Assembly (NCBI GenBank): GCA_045863575.1
Contig: BTUC01000001.1
Coordinates: forward strand, 1-64,000
Source of the DNA: JAAXZI01 sp045863575
GTDB lineage: Bacteria; Planctomycetota; Phycisphaerae; UBA1845; PWPN01
Direction of reading: 5' to 3'
Length of the DNA stretch: 64,000 nucleotides
The stretch's first letter is position 1. Every line of letters begins with the position of its first letter. Shown here one piece after another: positions 35,492 to 44,710 of this stretch. The notes under the pieces were generated by a model. It saw only the letters and a program-made list of their open reading frames with translations, ran no database searches and was not told the origin of the DNA. The translations under genes and the position numbers were made by a program.

Positions 35492-36952
35492 TCAGCGAAG
35501 GCGTTCGACATTCACCAGCGAACCACCGAACAGCTCCATGGCCTCTCGAACCGCCGGGTCGGAAGTGGCCGCTTTGAGATCTTCGCTGGTTGCCGGTCGG
35601 GATGCCGGTGCCGGAGCGGGCACGGCGGGGGCCGGCTGGGGCCGCCCCCGTGCCGGCGCGTGACCTGCTGACGGGGGCCGGTCACCGCCTCCCGATGGAG
35701 GGACCGAACTGCCGGGGATGGGTGATGCGGGACTGGTCGGCCGCGGCAAGTCCGCCGCCCCGGGAGCCGGCAATTCCCTCACTTTTTTTTTTGACGGATC
35801 CTCCTCGGCCGCCCTGGCCTCACCCAGCTCATCGAGGATCCTCTGAATGGATCGGTAGCGCACGGCACCCGCCAGCCGGACCAGACCCGCCTCCAGCAAG
35901 GGTCGTCCCAATGGACTGGAACGTACGCTGCGCCGCAACTCCTCGAGAACGGACAGCATGTAGACGTACGCCTCGGCATCGAAGTGTTTGGACAGCTCGG
36001 CCATGGCCTCGGCGGCCGGACCGGGCAGTTCCACCAGTTCCGTCTGCGCCCCGCACACCGACAAGAGCATGAGTGTGCGGATCTGCTCACCCAGCGACTC
36101 CGTGAACCGCTCCAGGCTGTAGCCCGCCGACAGCGACTCATCGAGCGACTTGAGCGCGCCGGCCGCGTCGCGATCCGCAAGCTGCCCGATCAGGCGGGTG
36201 AGCACCTCGTCGTGCGGCATCGGCAGAACGTCGTCGATCATGTCCGCGGTCAGCTTCTCACGCCCCATGGAAAGAAGCTGGTCGAGCAGCGAAAGCCCGT
36301 CACGCATGGATCCGTTCGCCAGCCGCGCGACCCGGCGGATCACGGCGGGCTCGGCCTTGATCTTCTCCTTCTTGAGGATCTCCTGGAAATGCCCGGCAAT
36401 GTCATCCGCGCTGATGCTGCGGAAATCGAAGCGCAGGCAACGACTCTGGATGGTGGCCGGCACTTTCTGCGATTCCGTGGTGGCCAGGATGAACTTGATG
36501 TGCCCGGGTGGCTCCTCGAGCGTCTTGAGCAGTGCGTTGAATGCGCCCGTGCTGAGCATGTGGACTTCATCAATGATGTAGATCTTGAAGCGCGCCCGGG
36601 CCGGACGATACGCCGTGTTGCTGCGCAGCTCACGGATGTTGTCCACGCCGGTGTTGCTGGCCGCGTCGATCTCAATCACGTCGACGTCCTGTCCCTCGGC
36701 GATGGCCAGGCACGACTCGCACTCACAGCACGGCGTAGCCGTCGGGCCTTCCGCCTTCAGGCAGTTCAGCGAGCGGGCCAGGATTCGCGCCGCCGAGGTC
36801 TTGCCCACGCCGCGGGTGCCACAGAACAGGTAACCGTGGTGAATGCGACCGCTGGCAATGGCGTTCTTGAGCGTGGTGGCCACCGCCTGCTGGCCCACCA
36901 GTTCGTCGAACGTCCAGCTTCGATATTTCCGAGCCAGAACGGTATACGCCAT
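35492..36952 (-). CDS. dnaX: DNA polymerase III subunits gamma/tau
   Basis: Clamp-loader ATPase. The ATG at 36952 (MAYTVLARKYR) matches the family start; the longer frame to 37168 overlaps the SRP RNA and is not likely. The 486-residue protein has the Walker A motif GTRGVGKTSAARILARSL, a Zn-binding CCECESC, Walker B/DExH IIDEVHMLSTGAFNALLKTLEEPP and sensor SRCLRFDF. Domain III follows to about residue 385. At about residues 391-394 there is a 10-A run read as SKKKV; slippage by one base gives an immediate TGA and a gamma-like product of about 394 residues. The tau-specific tail after it is Pro/Ala-rich and ends with a short conserved-looking segment. Confidence 0.94.
   Translation of the reverse strand: MAYTVLARKYRSWTFDELVGQQAVATTLKNAIASGRIHHGYLFCGTRGVGKTSAARILARSLNCLKAEGPTATPCCECESCLAIAEGQDVDVIEIDAASNTGVDNIRELRSNTAYRPARARFKIYIIDEVHMLSTGAFNALLKTLEEPPGHIKFILATTESQKVPATIQSRCLRFDFRSISADDIAGHFQEILKKEKIKAEPAVIRRVARLANGSMRDGLSLLDQLLSMGREKLTADMIDDVLPMPHDEVLTRLIGQLADRDAAGALKSLDESLSAGYSLERFTESLGEQIRTLMLLSVCGAQTELVELPGPAAEAMAELSKHFDAEAYVYMLSVLEELRRSVRSSPLGRPLLEAGLVRLAGAVRYRSIQRILDELGEARAAEEDPSKKKVRELPAPGAADLPRPTSPASPIPGSSVPPSGGGDRPPSAGHAPARGRPQPAPAVPAPAPASRPATSEDLKAATSDPAVREAMELFGGSLVNVERLR
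35782..35793 (-). other. 10-A slippery run in dnaX, candidate programmed slippage site
   Basis: Plus-strand T run at 35783-35792. In frame it reads TCA AAA AAA AAA GTG; loss of one A, or a +1 shift, gives AAG TGA, so translation stops at once (stop at 35779-35781). Confidence 0.55.
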
Positions 36953-37041
36953 CGCATGCCCCATCCTGCCAAGGTCCGGCCGCCGCCGAAGTGAATTCGC
37001 CATCCAGCTCTGCCGCGGGCAGACAAACCAATGAAGCCGAC

Positions 37042-37155
37042 CGTATTGGAGGCCAGGTGAGCCACGGCACCTGAGACACGCTGGCTGGGCTGCTACCTCT
37101 CGGTCCTGACCCGTTGGCCATCGGCCCCATTGCATGGGACCCGGCCCCCAATGCG
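37042..37155 (-). ncRNA. ffs: Small signal recognition particle RNA (4.5S type)
   Basis: The minus strand carries the conserved SRP Alu-less core GGTCAGGACCGAGAGGTAGC then AGCC: the symmetric loop, a GAGA (GNRA) tetraloop and the asymmetric AGCAG loop that binds Ffh. The flanks pair over some 17 positions: CGCATTGGGGGCCGGGT near the 5' end with ACCTGGCCTCCAATACG at the 3' end, with one mismatch. The total is about 114 nt. It lies just upstream of dnaX in the same orientation, a common location. Confidence 0.92.
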
Positions 37156-37195
37156 ATCGGCTCCGCAAAACCGTTCGGGGACCTGAAGATGCTTT

Positions 37196-38353
37196 TTAAC
37201 CGCCTGCACCCTCCCCCGGACGCGTTGTCGGCGCGGCGGGCGGATCGAGCTGCGACAAGCCGTGCGCCGCTCGGCCGCTCCCCGTCCCGGCGCCCGCCGG
37301 ACGCGTTGCCGGCGTCCTGGCGCTGAGCACGTCCTGCCGAGGTGGGGGTACATTTTCCAGGGTAATCGCCCGAATAGCAATCTTCCGGCTCGGCCGGTAT
37401 CGCGCATCGGTGGGCACCGCCGCGATCTTGTTGAGCGTTTCGAAGGACGAGTCACCGACCAGGTATCCGAACGCCGTCTGCTCGCCGTCGAAGAGGGGCT
37501 GGCGACTCAGGCAGATGAAGAACTGGCAGCTCGCCGAGTCCGGGTCACTCGGCAGGCGGGCCATGCCCACTGTCCCCATCTCGAACGGAAGGGTGCTGAA
37601 TTCCGCTTTCAGGCGCTTGCCGTCCGCCCGGATCCCGTGTCCGTCCCCGCGCGGGTCTCCACCCTGGATGAATCCGCCGGCGATTACCTTGTGGAAAGAC
37701 AGATTATTATAGAACCTCTTCTCAGCTAATTCGATAAAGTTCTGCACGGCCTGCGGAGCCTGCTCATAGTAGAACCGCATGGTCATCAGTCCCAGGTCAG
37801 TGTGGATGACCGCCTGCCGCTCCGACAGAATTTGCAGCGACAGCGGCGCCGACTCCAGGGCCGCCCCATACGGACGCCACGACACCGTGTATTTGCCGGG
37901 CCGTTTCAGGGACTCGTAGAACTGCGTCAGCTCCAGCCGCAGCCCCACGCTTCCGTGCGCTGCCAGCCGCACCACCGGCACCAGGCCGTGCGGCCGTAGC
38001 GTCACGTGCGCATCAAAATCGTCGCCGTGGGCATCCTTGATGGACACGCCGGTAAACCTGACACCGCTGAACACGTGCGCGGCCGGCAGTCCCTGCTCGG
38101 CAGGAGTGGCTTCTTCCACTGCCTCCGCGCCCGGGATCTGAAGCCTCACCGGCTCCGCGCTCAGGTTGGTCAGCGTGAATTCAACCCATACCGGCTGGCC
38201 CGCCTGAATGATATCTCTTTCGGCATGCAAGGCGGCGCGGACCGGCAACGGCGGAGAATTGTCAAGCAGATCGCCCGCCTGAGCCCCGCGAACCACGGGC
38301 CATGCCAACATCACCATCAACCAGAAGCTGAATCGATTGCTCAGCGTGGGCAT
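37196..38353 (-). CDS. Secreted cyclophilin-type peptidyl-prolyl isomerase
   Basis: Exported protein of 385 residues. The ATG at 38353 has AAAGG upstream and starts a signal peptide (FSFWLMVMLAWPVVRGAQAG). Residues 30-180 are a beta-sandwich (RDIIQAGQPVWVEFTLTNLSAEPVRL, KYTVSWRPYG). Residues 185-345 are a cyclophilin domain with the signature FYNNLSFHKVIAGGFIQGGD and later GMARLPSDPDSASCQFFICL. The C-terminal 40 residues are Pro/Thr/Ala-rich. It likely aids folding of exported proteins. An upstream in-frame ATG at 38380 would be nearly at the transcript start. Confidence 0.9.
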   Translation of the reverse strand: MPTLSNRFSFWLMVMLAWPVVRGAQAGDLLDNSPPLPVRAALHAERDIIQAGQPVWVEFTLTNLSAEPVRLQIPGAEAVEEATPAEQGLPAAHVFSGVRFTGVSIKDAHGDDFDAHVTLRPHGLVPVVRLAAHGSVGLRLELTQFYESLKRPGKYTVSWRPYGAALESAPLSLQILSERQAVIHTDLGLMTMRFYYEQAPQAVQNFIELAEKRFYNNLSFHKVIAGGFIQGGDPRGDGHGIRADGKRLKAEFSTLPFEMGTVGMARLPSDPDSASCQFFICLSRQPLFDGEQTAFGYLVGDSSFETLNKIAAVPTDARYRPSRKIAIRAITLENVPPPRQDVLSARTPATRPAGAGTGSGRAAHGLSQLDPPAAPTTRPGEGAGG

Positions 38354-38388
38354 TCTTGACCTTTCCAACGCGCCAGCCATCCTCGCAC

Positions 38389-38418
38389 AGCATAGGTTAG
38401 CCCGTCGCTTCTCCGCAA
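38389..38418 (-). promoter_or_regulatory. Promoter of the cyclophilin gene
   Basis: On the minus strand: TTGCGG (38418-38413), 18-bp spacer, TATGCT (38394-38389). The leader to the ATG at 38353 is about 30 nt. Confidence 0.5.
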
Positions 38419-38563
38419 GTTGGCTCCCGGGCGGCGAGTCCTTCCGGAGCTGGGCGGATTCTTATACACACTCGGGCCGGCCGCCGCCGCATGAGCTACC
38501 GTCCATCGGGCGACCTGCCCGCCCGCGGCGCTTGTCCAGAGGTTGCCCCGCGCCCGGAGATCA

Positions 38564-39217
38564 TCAGCGCCGGTCGGCCTGCGTCGCGGCGGCAGAGGGG
38601 CGGGTTGCAGAGGCATCCGATCGTGCCCGGGCCGGTCGGCTGGCAGCGGGAGCGTGCCGGCCGGGCTCGCCTGCGCCCGGCTGCGTGCTGGCCACCAGAA
38701 TACGATCGGTGATCTCGCCGGGCGCCGCACCCATTCGCCACTCGTCGGCTTCGCGGAAGATCCACACGACCACATCTCGTTGCGTCCGTTCGCGTCGATC
38801 GGGCTTCCGCAGTTCGACCACCGCGTGCACGTAATACTCCGGCGGCTCCTGCCGGTCGGGATAAACGCCCACGACGGCCACTTCGCGGACGCCCTGCCAC
38901 ACGCGCTCGAACTGCTCCTTGCCCGGCGACCGATAGGCGGTGCCGAACAACTCGCGGAACTTGTCGTAATCGCCCTCGGCGCAGACCTCCAAAGCATGGT
39001 GGATGAACTCGTTGAGGGTCACGTCGTCGGTCTTCAGGCGATGCGGAAAGATGACCGTCGGCGCCGCGGCATCGGGGTTCAGCACACGCAGCGAAGGCTG
39101 GTCGATGCTGCCCTCGTCAGTACCGGCGCCATCTCCTTTGCAGCCCGCCAGCAGCGCTAGAACTAATAATGGGGCACATGCCCCCGACGACCCATGAAGC
39201 TTGCCTGCAACCTTCAT
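38564..39217 (-). CDS. Putative lipoprotein of unknown function
   Basis: Protein of 217 residues starting at the ATG 39217, preceded by GGGGGAG. The N-terminus GACAPLLVLALLAGC is a clear lipoprotein signal. The body contains TLNEFIHHALEVCAEGDYDKFRELFG and EYYVHAVVELRKPDRRERTQRDVVVWIFREADEWRM, which read like an NTF2-like cone fold, followed by an Ala/Arg-rich tail. I do not recognise a specific family. It ends about 210 bp upstream of the cyclophilin start, on the same strand. Confidence 0.65.
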   Translation of the reverse strand: MKVAGKLHGSSGACAPLLVLALLAGCKGDGAGTDEGSIDQPSLRVLNPDAAAPTVIFPHRLKTDDVTLNEFIHHALEVCAEGDYDKFRELFGTAYRSPGKEQFERVWQGVREVAVVGVYPDRQEPPEYYVHAVVELRKPDRRERTQRDVVVWIFREADEWRMGAAPGEITDRILVASTQPGAGEPGRHAPAASRPARARSDASATRPSAAATQADRR

Positions 39218-39757
39218 CCCTGAACACTCCCCCGGCCGAACAGTATTCCAAGCAGCACGAAAAAAAGCGGCCGGCCGGCGCCCAATCATAGTGCACCCCT
39301 CCCACAGCGCCAATCGCCGCCCGATGCGGTGACCGGCGGTCTTGGCTCCTGTCGTCGCCCTGGCCTGCATCCGTGTTAAACCGTGCGACCAAACGATTTA
39401 CCGGCATGATCAATCGACAGCAGCCATCGCCGGTCTGAGCGCGGAGCTTGGCCGGAATCTCGAACGCCGAATGCACAAAAAAGCCGCACTACCCGACGGC
39501 ACGACCGATAATGCGCCGGAGTCGCCCGGCGCAGAAAATGCGCTCCGAATTCTTCTTGTATGCACTGCCTGCCGCTGGTATGCTCTGCCGAGTCTGACTG
39601 GCCGCGGAGGCGACCACCGCCGGTCGGGACCATTTCTGCTGCGTGTCGCGGAGCGATTCCCGGCAGCACGATGATGGAAGTGAATATCGCTGGAGCTGTC
39701 CCGCGGAAGACGGCCCGCGTGATCTGTCCTCTCTTAAGCGATGCAGGAGGAACAACC
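39218..39757. other. 540-bp divergent intergenic region
   Basis: It separates the lipoprotein gene (minus) and the HAF/TSP3 gene (plus). Apart from the promoter at 39556-39584 and the RBS at 39745-39750 I see no gene; two short minus-strand open frames (39117-39476, 39376-39759) lack RBS and familiar features. Confidence 0.6.
39556..39584 (+). promoter_or_regulatory. Promoter of the HAF/TSP3 gene
   Basis: TTGTAT (39556-39561), 17-bp spacer, TATGCT (39579-39584). The leader to 39758 is about 165 nt. Confidence 0.5.
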
Positions 39758-42700
39758 ATGCAAAAATCCCGTTACCACCTTTTTACGTCTGTTCCTGCCT
39801 CAGTACTGTTATATAGTTTAATTGCCTCTGGACCTGCACTGGCCGCGCAGTACGTCATCTATGACCTGGGCGACCTCGGAGGCCCGCGGGCCGAGGCCCG
39901 CGACATCAACAATGCGGGCCAGATCTGCGGCTTCTCCACCATCTCTGACGGCGGCAGGGAGCATGTGTTCTCCGCTTCGCTGCTCAACGGGACGCCCCAG
40001 ATGGTCGACATCGGGCTGTTGTCCAACCGCGTCAGGGGGCGAGGTTACGGCATCGACTCCAACGGCCGGATCGTCGGAGAGATGAGCAACAGCAGCGGCG
40101 GTACGGTTGGCTTTCTGTACAACCCCGCCACCGGCACGCTCTCCGCGCCGATATCCAATGGCAACCGCCCCAACGCCATCAACGATTCCGGCGTGATCGT
40201 CGGCGGCAGCACCAGCAGCAATGTCGGATTCATTCAGAACGGCTCGACCAACATCCAGATGCCCGACGACGGCGAGGCTTACGACGTCAACAACGCCGGC
40301 CTGGTCACCGGCCACATGCAATTCGGCTCGCTGACCCACGCCGTTCTCTGGGAGGTGGCCACCGCCGCGAGCGTGCCGCCCCAGGACCTGGGCACGCTGG
40401 GAGGCCAGAATAGCTGGGGATTCGGCCTCAACGAAGCCGGCGTCATTGTCGGCCAATCGGTGACCGGAGTGGACCAGTTGAACCGCTCGCGCGCCTTCCG
40501 GTGGACCAACTCCGGCGGCATGCAGCAGCTTCCCGTTCTCTCCGCCCACACGGACAGCCAGGCGCGCGACGTCAATGAGAATGGCGTCATCGTCGGCTGG
40601 TGCTGGACCACCGTCAACGTCAACTCGGCCACCATCTGGACGGATTCGGCCACAGCGGTTGACCTCAACACGCTGATCCCCGCCGGCACCGACTGGACCC
40701 GCCTGGACCAGGCCTGGGCCATCAACGACAACGGATGGATCGTCGGCAAGGGCTACCGCACCGGAAGCAGCACGAACAGCCGCGCGTTTCTGCTGGTGCC
40801 CGATCGCGATGGCGACGGGATCTCCGACGCCACCGACAACTGCCCGGACGACGCCAACCCCAACCAGTCGGACGATGACAGCGACGGGGTGGGCGACGCC
40901 TGCGACAACTGCCTCGCCGACCCCAACCCCGGCCAGGAGGATCAGGACGGCGACGAAGTCGGCGATCTCTGCGACAACTGCCCGGCGGATGCCAACTCCG
41001 ATCAGGCGGACGTCGATGGTGATGACGTAGGTGACATCTGCGACGGATGCCCGGAAGATGCGAACAAGCTCGATCCCGGCGTGTGCGGCTGCGGCGTGGC
41101 TGATACCGATTCAGACGGCGACGGCACGCCGGATTGCATCGATGAGTGCGACGCCGATCCCGACAAGATCGAGGCCGGCGTGTGCGGCTGCGGTGTAGCC
41201 GACACCGATTCCGATGGAGACGACACCCCCGACTGCAACGACGGATGCAGCGATGACCCGGGCAAGGTCGCTCCCGGAGCCTGCGGCTGCGGCGTGGCCG
41301 ACACCGACACGGATGGCGACGGCACGCCCGACTGCAACGATGCATGCCCCAGCGACCCCGCCAAGACTGCTCCCGGTGTGTGCGGCTGCGGAACGGCTGA
41401 TACCGATGGCGACAGCGACGGCACACCGGACTGCAACGACGGATGCCCGGCAGACCCTGCCAAGACCAGCCCCGGCCTCTGCGGCTGTGGCGCGGCCGAT
41501 ACAGACACCGATAGCGACGGGTCACCCGACTGTGTGGACGAGTGCGATGACGATCCGGCGAAGATCGAGCCCGGCGTGTGCGGCTGCGGCGTGAGCGACG
41601 TGGATTCCGACAATGACGGCACGGCGGACTGCCTCGACGGATGTCCCAGCGATGCCGACAAGACCGCACCCGGCCTCTGCGGCTGCGGCATCCCGGATAC
41701 GGATTCTGACGCGGATGGCACGCCTGACTGCAACGACACCTGCCCCAATGATGCCGGCAAAATTGAACCGGGCGCCTGTGGCTGCGGCACACCAGACACG
41801 GACAGCGACGGCGACGGCACGGCCAACTGCGTCGACAACGACGATGACAACGACGGCGTAGACGACGCCGAGGACAGCGCGCCGCTCAATCCGCTGCTCT
41901 GCCGTGATCTGGACGCCGACACGTGCGATGACTGCGCGTCCGGCACTGACGATACGGCAAACGACGGGCCGGATGACGACGGGGATGGCATCTGCAACGC
42001 CGCAGATCTCTGTCCGAACGATCCGGCCAAACTCGAGCCCGGCACGTGCGGTTGCGGCGTCGCCGACACGGACGGCGATGCGGACGGCACCCCAGACTGC
42101 CAGGACAGCTGCCCCGCCGACCCCGCCAAGATTGACCCCGGCCAGTGCGGCTGCGGCAATGCGGATAGTGACAGCGACGGAGACGGCGTGGCCGACTGCA
42201 ACGATGCTTGCCCGGATGATCCCGACAAGATCGAGCCCGGCGCATGCGGGTGCGGGGTGGCCGACACGGATTCGGACGGTGACGCTACGGCCGACTGCCA
42301 GGACGGTTGCCCGAGCGATCCGGCCAAGACCAACGCCGGCGTGTGCGGCTGCGGCGTAGCGGATACCGACACGGACGGCGACACGGTGCCCGATTGCATC
42401 GACGTCTGCGACGGCGAGAACGATACCACCGATACGGATCAGGACGGCACGCCCGATTGTCAGGACGGCTGCCCGAATGATCCGGCGAAACTGGGCGCCG
42501 GCCTCTGCGGTTGCGGTACACCGGACACGGATACCGACAGTGACGGCACGCCCGACTGCAATGACGCGTGCGTGAATGACCCCGCCAAGACGCAACCAGG
42601 CCAGTGTGGCTGCGGAACCGCCGACACCGACACCGACTCGGATGGTGTGGCCGACTGCAACGACGCCTGCGCGGAGGATCCGGCCAAGTTCGAGCCGGGT

Positions 42701-44461
42701 GTCTGCGGCTGCGGCACGGCAGATACTGACTCTGACGACGACGGCACGCCCGACTGCGTGGATACCTGCCCGAATGATCCGGCCAAGATCGCGCCGGGCA
42801 TTTGCGGCTGCGGCACGCCCGATACGGACAGCGATGGCGACAGTACGGCGGACTGCTACGACGGTTGCCCGAATGATCCCGCCAAAACCGCGCCGGGCGA
42901 GTGCGGCTGCGGTGTGGCCGAGACGGACACCGACGCAGACGGCGCCCCCGACTGCATCGACATCTGCCCGCATGACGCCAATAACGATGCCGATCAGGAC
43001 GGCGTCTGCGGTGACGTGGACGGCTGCCCCAACGACGCTGCCAAGACCGAACCGGGCCAGTGCGGTTGCGGCGTCGCCGACACGGATACTGACGCGGATG
43101 GCACCGCCGACTGCAACGATGGCTGCGTAGACGACCCGGCCAAGACTGAGCCGGGGGTCTGTGGCTGCGGTGTGGCCGATACGGATACGGACGACGACGG
43201 CACGCCGGATTGCAACGATCAGTGCCCCGATGACGCCGGCAAGGTCGAGCCGGGCCTCTGCGGCTGCGGTGTGGCCGACGATGACGCCGATGCCGACGGC
43301 ACGCCGGACTGCAACGATCAGTGCCCGAACGATCCGGCCAAGACCGCGCCGGGTGCGTGCGGCTGCGGGACCAGCGATGCCGATACCGACGCGGACGGCA
43401 CGCCCGACTGCAACGATGGTTGCCCCAACGACGCGGCCAAGACCGCGCCGGGTGAGTGTGGCTGCGGCGTGGCCGATACAGACAGCGATTCCGACGGCGT
43501 CGCGAACTGCAACGATGCGTGTCCGAACGACCCGGACAATGACGCGGATGGCGACGGCATCTGCGGCGACGTGGATGGCTGTCCGACCGATCCGGACAAG
43601 GCTGAACCGGGTGAGTGCGGCTGCGGCGTGGCCGATACGGACAGCGACTCTGACGGCACCGCTGACTGCAATGACGGCTGCCCGCAGGACCCCGCCAAAT
43701 CCGCTCCGGGCGCGTGCGGTTGTGGCCAGCCGGACGACGACACCGACGGGGACACGGTCGCGGATTGCATCGACAACTGCCCGAATGAGCCCAACGCCGA
43801 TCAGGCGGACTCGGATCAGGATGGCATCGGCGATGCCTGCGATCAGCCGGGCACCATGACCCTGACGGCCGTGAAGGATGCCTTCCTCCGCAAGGCGCCC
43901 GGCGATGACCTCAACGAAGGTGCCAACCGGAGCCTCCGCGTCTCACGATCCGGTTTCAACCGGACGGTGGTGGCCTTTGACCTGAGCGGCGTCAATACCG
44001 CCGGCGTCACCAAGGCCACGCTCGTTCTGAACATCTCTGACTATCCGGTGGGCTGGCTGCTCAATTGGAATGATCGAGAGATTACCGCACATCGGCTCCT
44101 GGAGGACTGGACCGAAGGAAATGGATGGAACCTCGGCAACAACATCCGCGGAAGCGGCGCGGGCGTGACCTGGGACTGCGCCACCGACACCAACATCGCC
44201 AACCGCAACACCGACTGTCCGCACAAGTGGCACGGCGGCGAGTTTGCACCCAACACCGCTCCGGGCGTGGAGCACTGGCTGCTGATGCCGCGGGAGGTTC
44301 GCTGGGACGTGACCGCCGATGTTCAGGCCGGGGCCGGGTTCGGCTGGCTCCTGAAGAAGGAGAAAGAGAACAAGCTGGGCACGGTGGACTACTACTCGAG
44401 GGAAGGCGCCGCCGCGGCCGGCAACCCGGCTCTGGCCCCGCGCCTGGTCCTCGAGTACTGA
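39758..44461 (+). CDS. Giant secreted HAF / Cys-Asp repeat (thrombospondin-3-like) / DNRLRE protein
   Basis: Exported protein of 1567 residues; the ATG at 39758 follows AGGAGG by 7 nt and a signal peptide (FTSVPASVLLYSLIASGPALAA). Residues 25-345 hold seven HAF-type repeats (ARDINNAGQICGFS, NAINDSGVIVGG, DLGTLGGQNSWGFGLNEAGVIVG). Residues 348-440 are thrombospondin type 3 repeats (DRDGDGISDATDNCPDDANP). Residues 441-1330 contain about 24 copies of a 33-residue unit, roughly VCGCGVADTDSDGDGTPDC then NDGCPNDPAKTAPG, with five Cys and a run of Asp that looks calcium-binding. Residues 1366-1567 are a DNRLRE-type beta-sandwich (AVKDAFLRKAPGDDLNEGAN, RLLEDWTEGNGW). It is likely a long rod on the cell surface. 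No cell-wall anchor is seen. A strong terminator follows. Confidence 0.8.
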   Translation: MQKSRYHLFTSVPASVLLYSLIASGPALAAQYVIYDLGDLGGPRAEARDINNAGQICGFSTISDGGREHVFSASLLNGTPQMVDIGLLSNRVRGRGYGIDSNGRIVGEMSNSSGGTVGFLYNPATGTLSAPISNGNRPNAINDSGVIVGGSTSSNVGFIQNGSTNIQMPDDGEAYDVNNAGLVTGHMQFGSLTHAVLWEVATAASVPPQDLGTLGGQNSWGFGLNEAGVIVGQSVTGVDQLNRSRAFRWTNSGGMQQLPVLSAHTDSQARDVNENGVIVGWCWTTVNVNSATIWTDSATAVDLNTLIPAGTDWTRLDQAWAINDNGWIVGKGYRTGSSTNSRAFLLVPDRDGDGISDATDNCPDDANPNQSDDDSDGVGDACDNCLADPNPGQEDQDGDEVGDLCDNCPADANSDQADVDGDDVGDICDGCPEDANKLDPGVCGCGVADTDSDGDGTPDCIDECDADPDKIEAGVCGCGVADTDSDGDDTPDCNDGCSDDPGKVAPGACGCGVADTDTDGDGTPDCNDACPSDPAKTAPGVCGCGTADTDGDSDGTPDCNDGCPADPAKTSPGLCGCGAADTDTDSDGSPDCVDECDDDPAKIEPGVCGCGVSDVDSDNDGTADCLDGCPSDADKTAPGLCGCGIPDTDSDADGTPDCNDTCPNDAGKIEPGACGCGTPDTDSDGDGTANCVDNDDDNDGVDDAEDSAPLNPLLCRDLDADTCDDCASGTDDTANDGPDDDGDGICNAADLCPNDPAKLEPGTCGCGVADTDGDADGTPDCQDSCPADPAKIDPGQCGCGNADSDSDGDGVADCNDACPDDPDKIEPGACGCGVADTDSDGDATADCQDGCPSDPAKTNAGVCGCGVADTDTDGDTVPDCIDVCDGENDTTDTDQDGTPDCQDGCPNDPAKLGAGLCGCGTPDTDTDSDGTPDCNDACVNDPAKTQPGQCGCGTADTDTDSDGVADCNDACAEDPAKFEPGVCGCGTADTDSDDDGTPDCVDTCPNDPAKIAPGICGCGTPDTDSDGDSTADCYDGCPNDPAKTAPGECGCGVAETDTDADGAPDCIDICPHDANNDADQDGVCGDVDGCPNDAAKTEPGQCGCGVADTDTDADGTADCNDGCVDDPAKTEPGVCGCGVADTDTDDDGTPDCNDQCPDDAGKVEPGLCGCGVADDDADADGTPDCNDQCPNDPAKTAPGACGCGTSDADTDADGTPDCNDGCPNDAAKTAPGECGCGVADTDSDSDGVANCNDACPNDPDNDADGDGICGDVDGCPTDPDKAEPGECGCGVADTDSDSDGTADCNDGCPQDPAKSAPGACGCGQPDDDTDGDTVADCIDNCPNEPNADQADSDQDGIGDACDQPGTMTLTAVKDAFLRKAPGDDLNEGANRSLRVSRSGFNRTVVAFDLSGVNTAGVTKATLVLNISDYPVGWLLNWNDREITAHRLLEDWTEGNGWNLGNNIRGSGAGVTWDCATDTNIANRNTDCPHKWHGGEFAPNTAPGVEHWLLMPREVRWDVTADVQAGAGFGWLLKKEKENKLGTVDYYSREGAAAAGNPALAPRLVLEY
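41079..43740 (+). repeat. 99-bp coding tandem repeat, about 24 units
   Basis: Each unit begins close to TGCGGCTGCGGC (CGCG peptide). Spacing is mostly 99 bp (33 codons), interrupted by a longer Asn/Asp-rich spacer (about 41835-42005) and short degenerate units at 42410-42470, 42960-43030 and 43520-43590. Units differ mainly at third positions, so the array is old or under selection for protein sequence. Confidence 0.85.
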
Positions 44462-44528
44462 GCGCCGTCTTCATCTGCAAGACCGGCATCTTGCAGACCG
44501 GCTGGAAGCGCATTGGAGAAGCCAGGCT

Positions 44529-44560
44529 GCCCGTGCGGCAGACAGTAACGTCGCACGGGC
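44529..44560. repeat. 9-bp inverted repeat after the HAF/TSP3 gene
   Basis: GCCCGTGCG and CGCACGGGC are perfectly complementary around a 14-nt loop, 68 bp after the stop. Confidence 0.4.
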
Positions 44561-44581
44561 GGCCCTCGTCTGAACCGCGTC

Positions 44582-44620
44582 AGGCCGTCCCGCCTTCATG
44601 GCGGGGCGGCCTCTTTTCTT
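44582..44620 (+). terminator. Intrinsic terminator of the HAF/TSP3 gene
   Basis: A 13-bp stem (AGGCCGTCCCGCC / GGCGGGGCGGCCT, one G-T pair) with loop TTCAT is followed by CTTTTCTT. Confidence 0.9.
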
Positions 44621-44710
44621 ACCGCGCTTCCATAACGCACGGCACGCGGCACTCGCGAACGCACAGTGGGCTATACTGGACGCCTTGGATCCCAAGTTGT
44701 AAGGGGACTT

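Noticed and set aside
36953..37168. Longer N-terminus of dnaX
   Set aside because: The extension overlaps the SRP RNA, and the family start is MAYTVLARKYR at 36952.
39117..39759. Two short minus-strand frames (119 and 127 codons)
   Set aside because: No RBS, no recognised motif, and they overlap the promoter region of the HAF/TSP3 gene.
41002..42973. Long minus-strand open frames (about 475 and 483 codons) opposite the Cys/Asp repeats
   Set aside because: They mirror the third-position bias of the 99-bp repeats; no RBS and repetitive Ser/Pro/Gln or Ala/Val composition.
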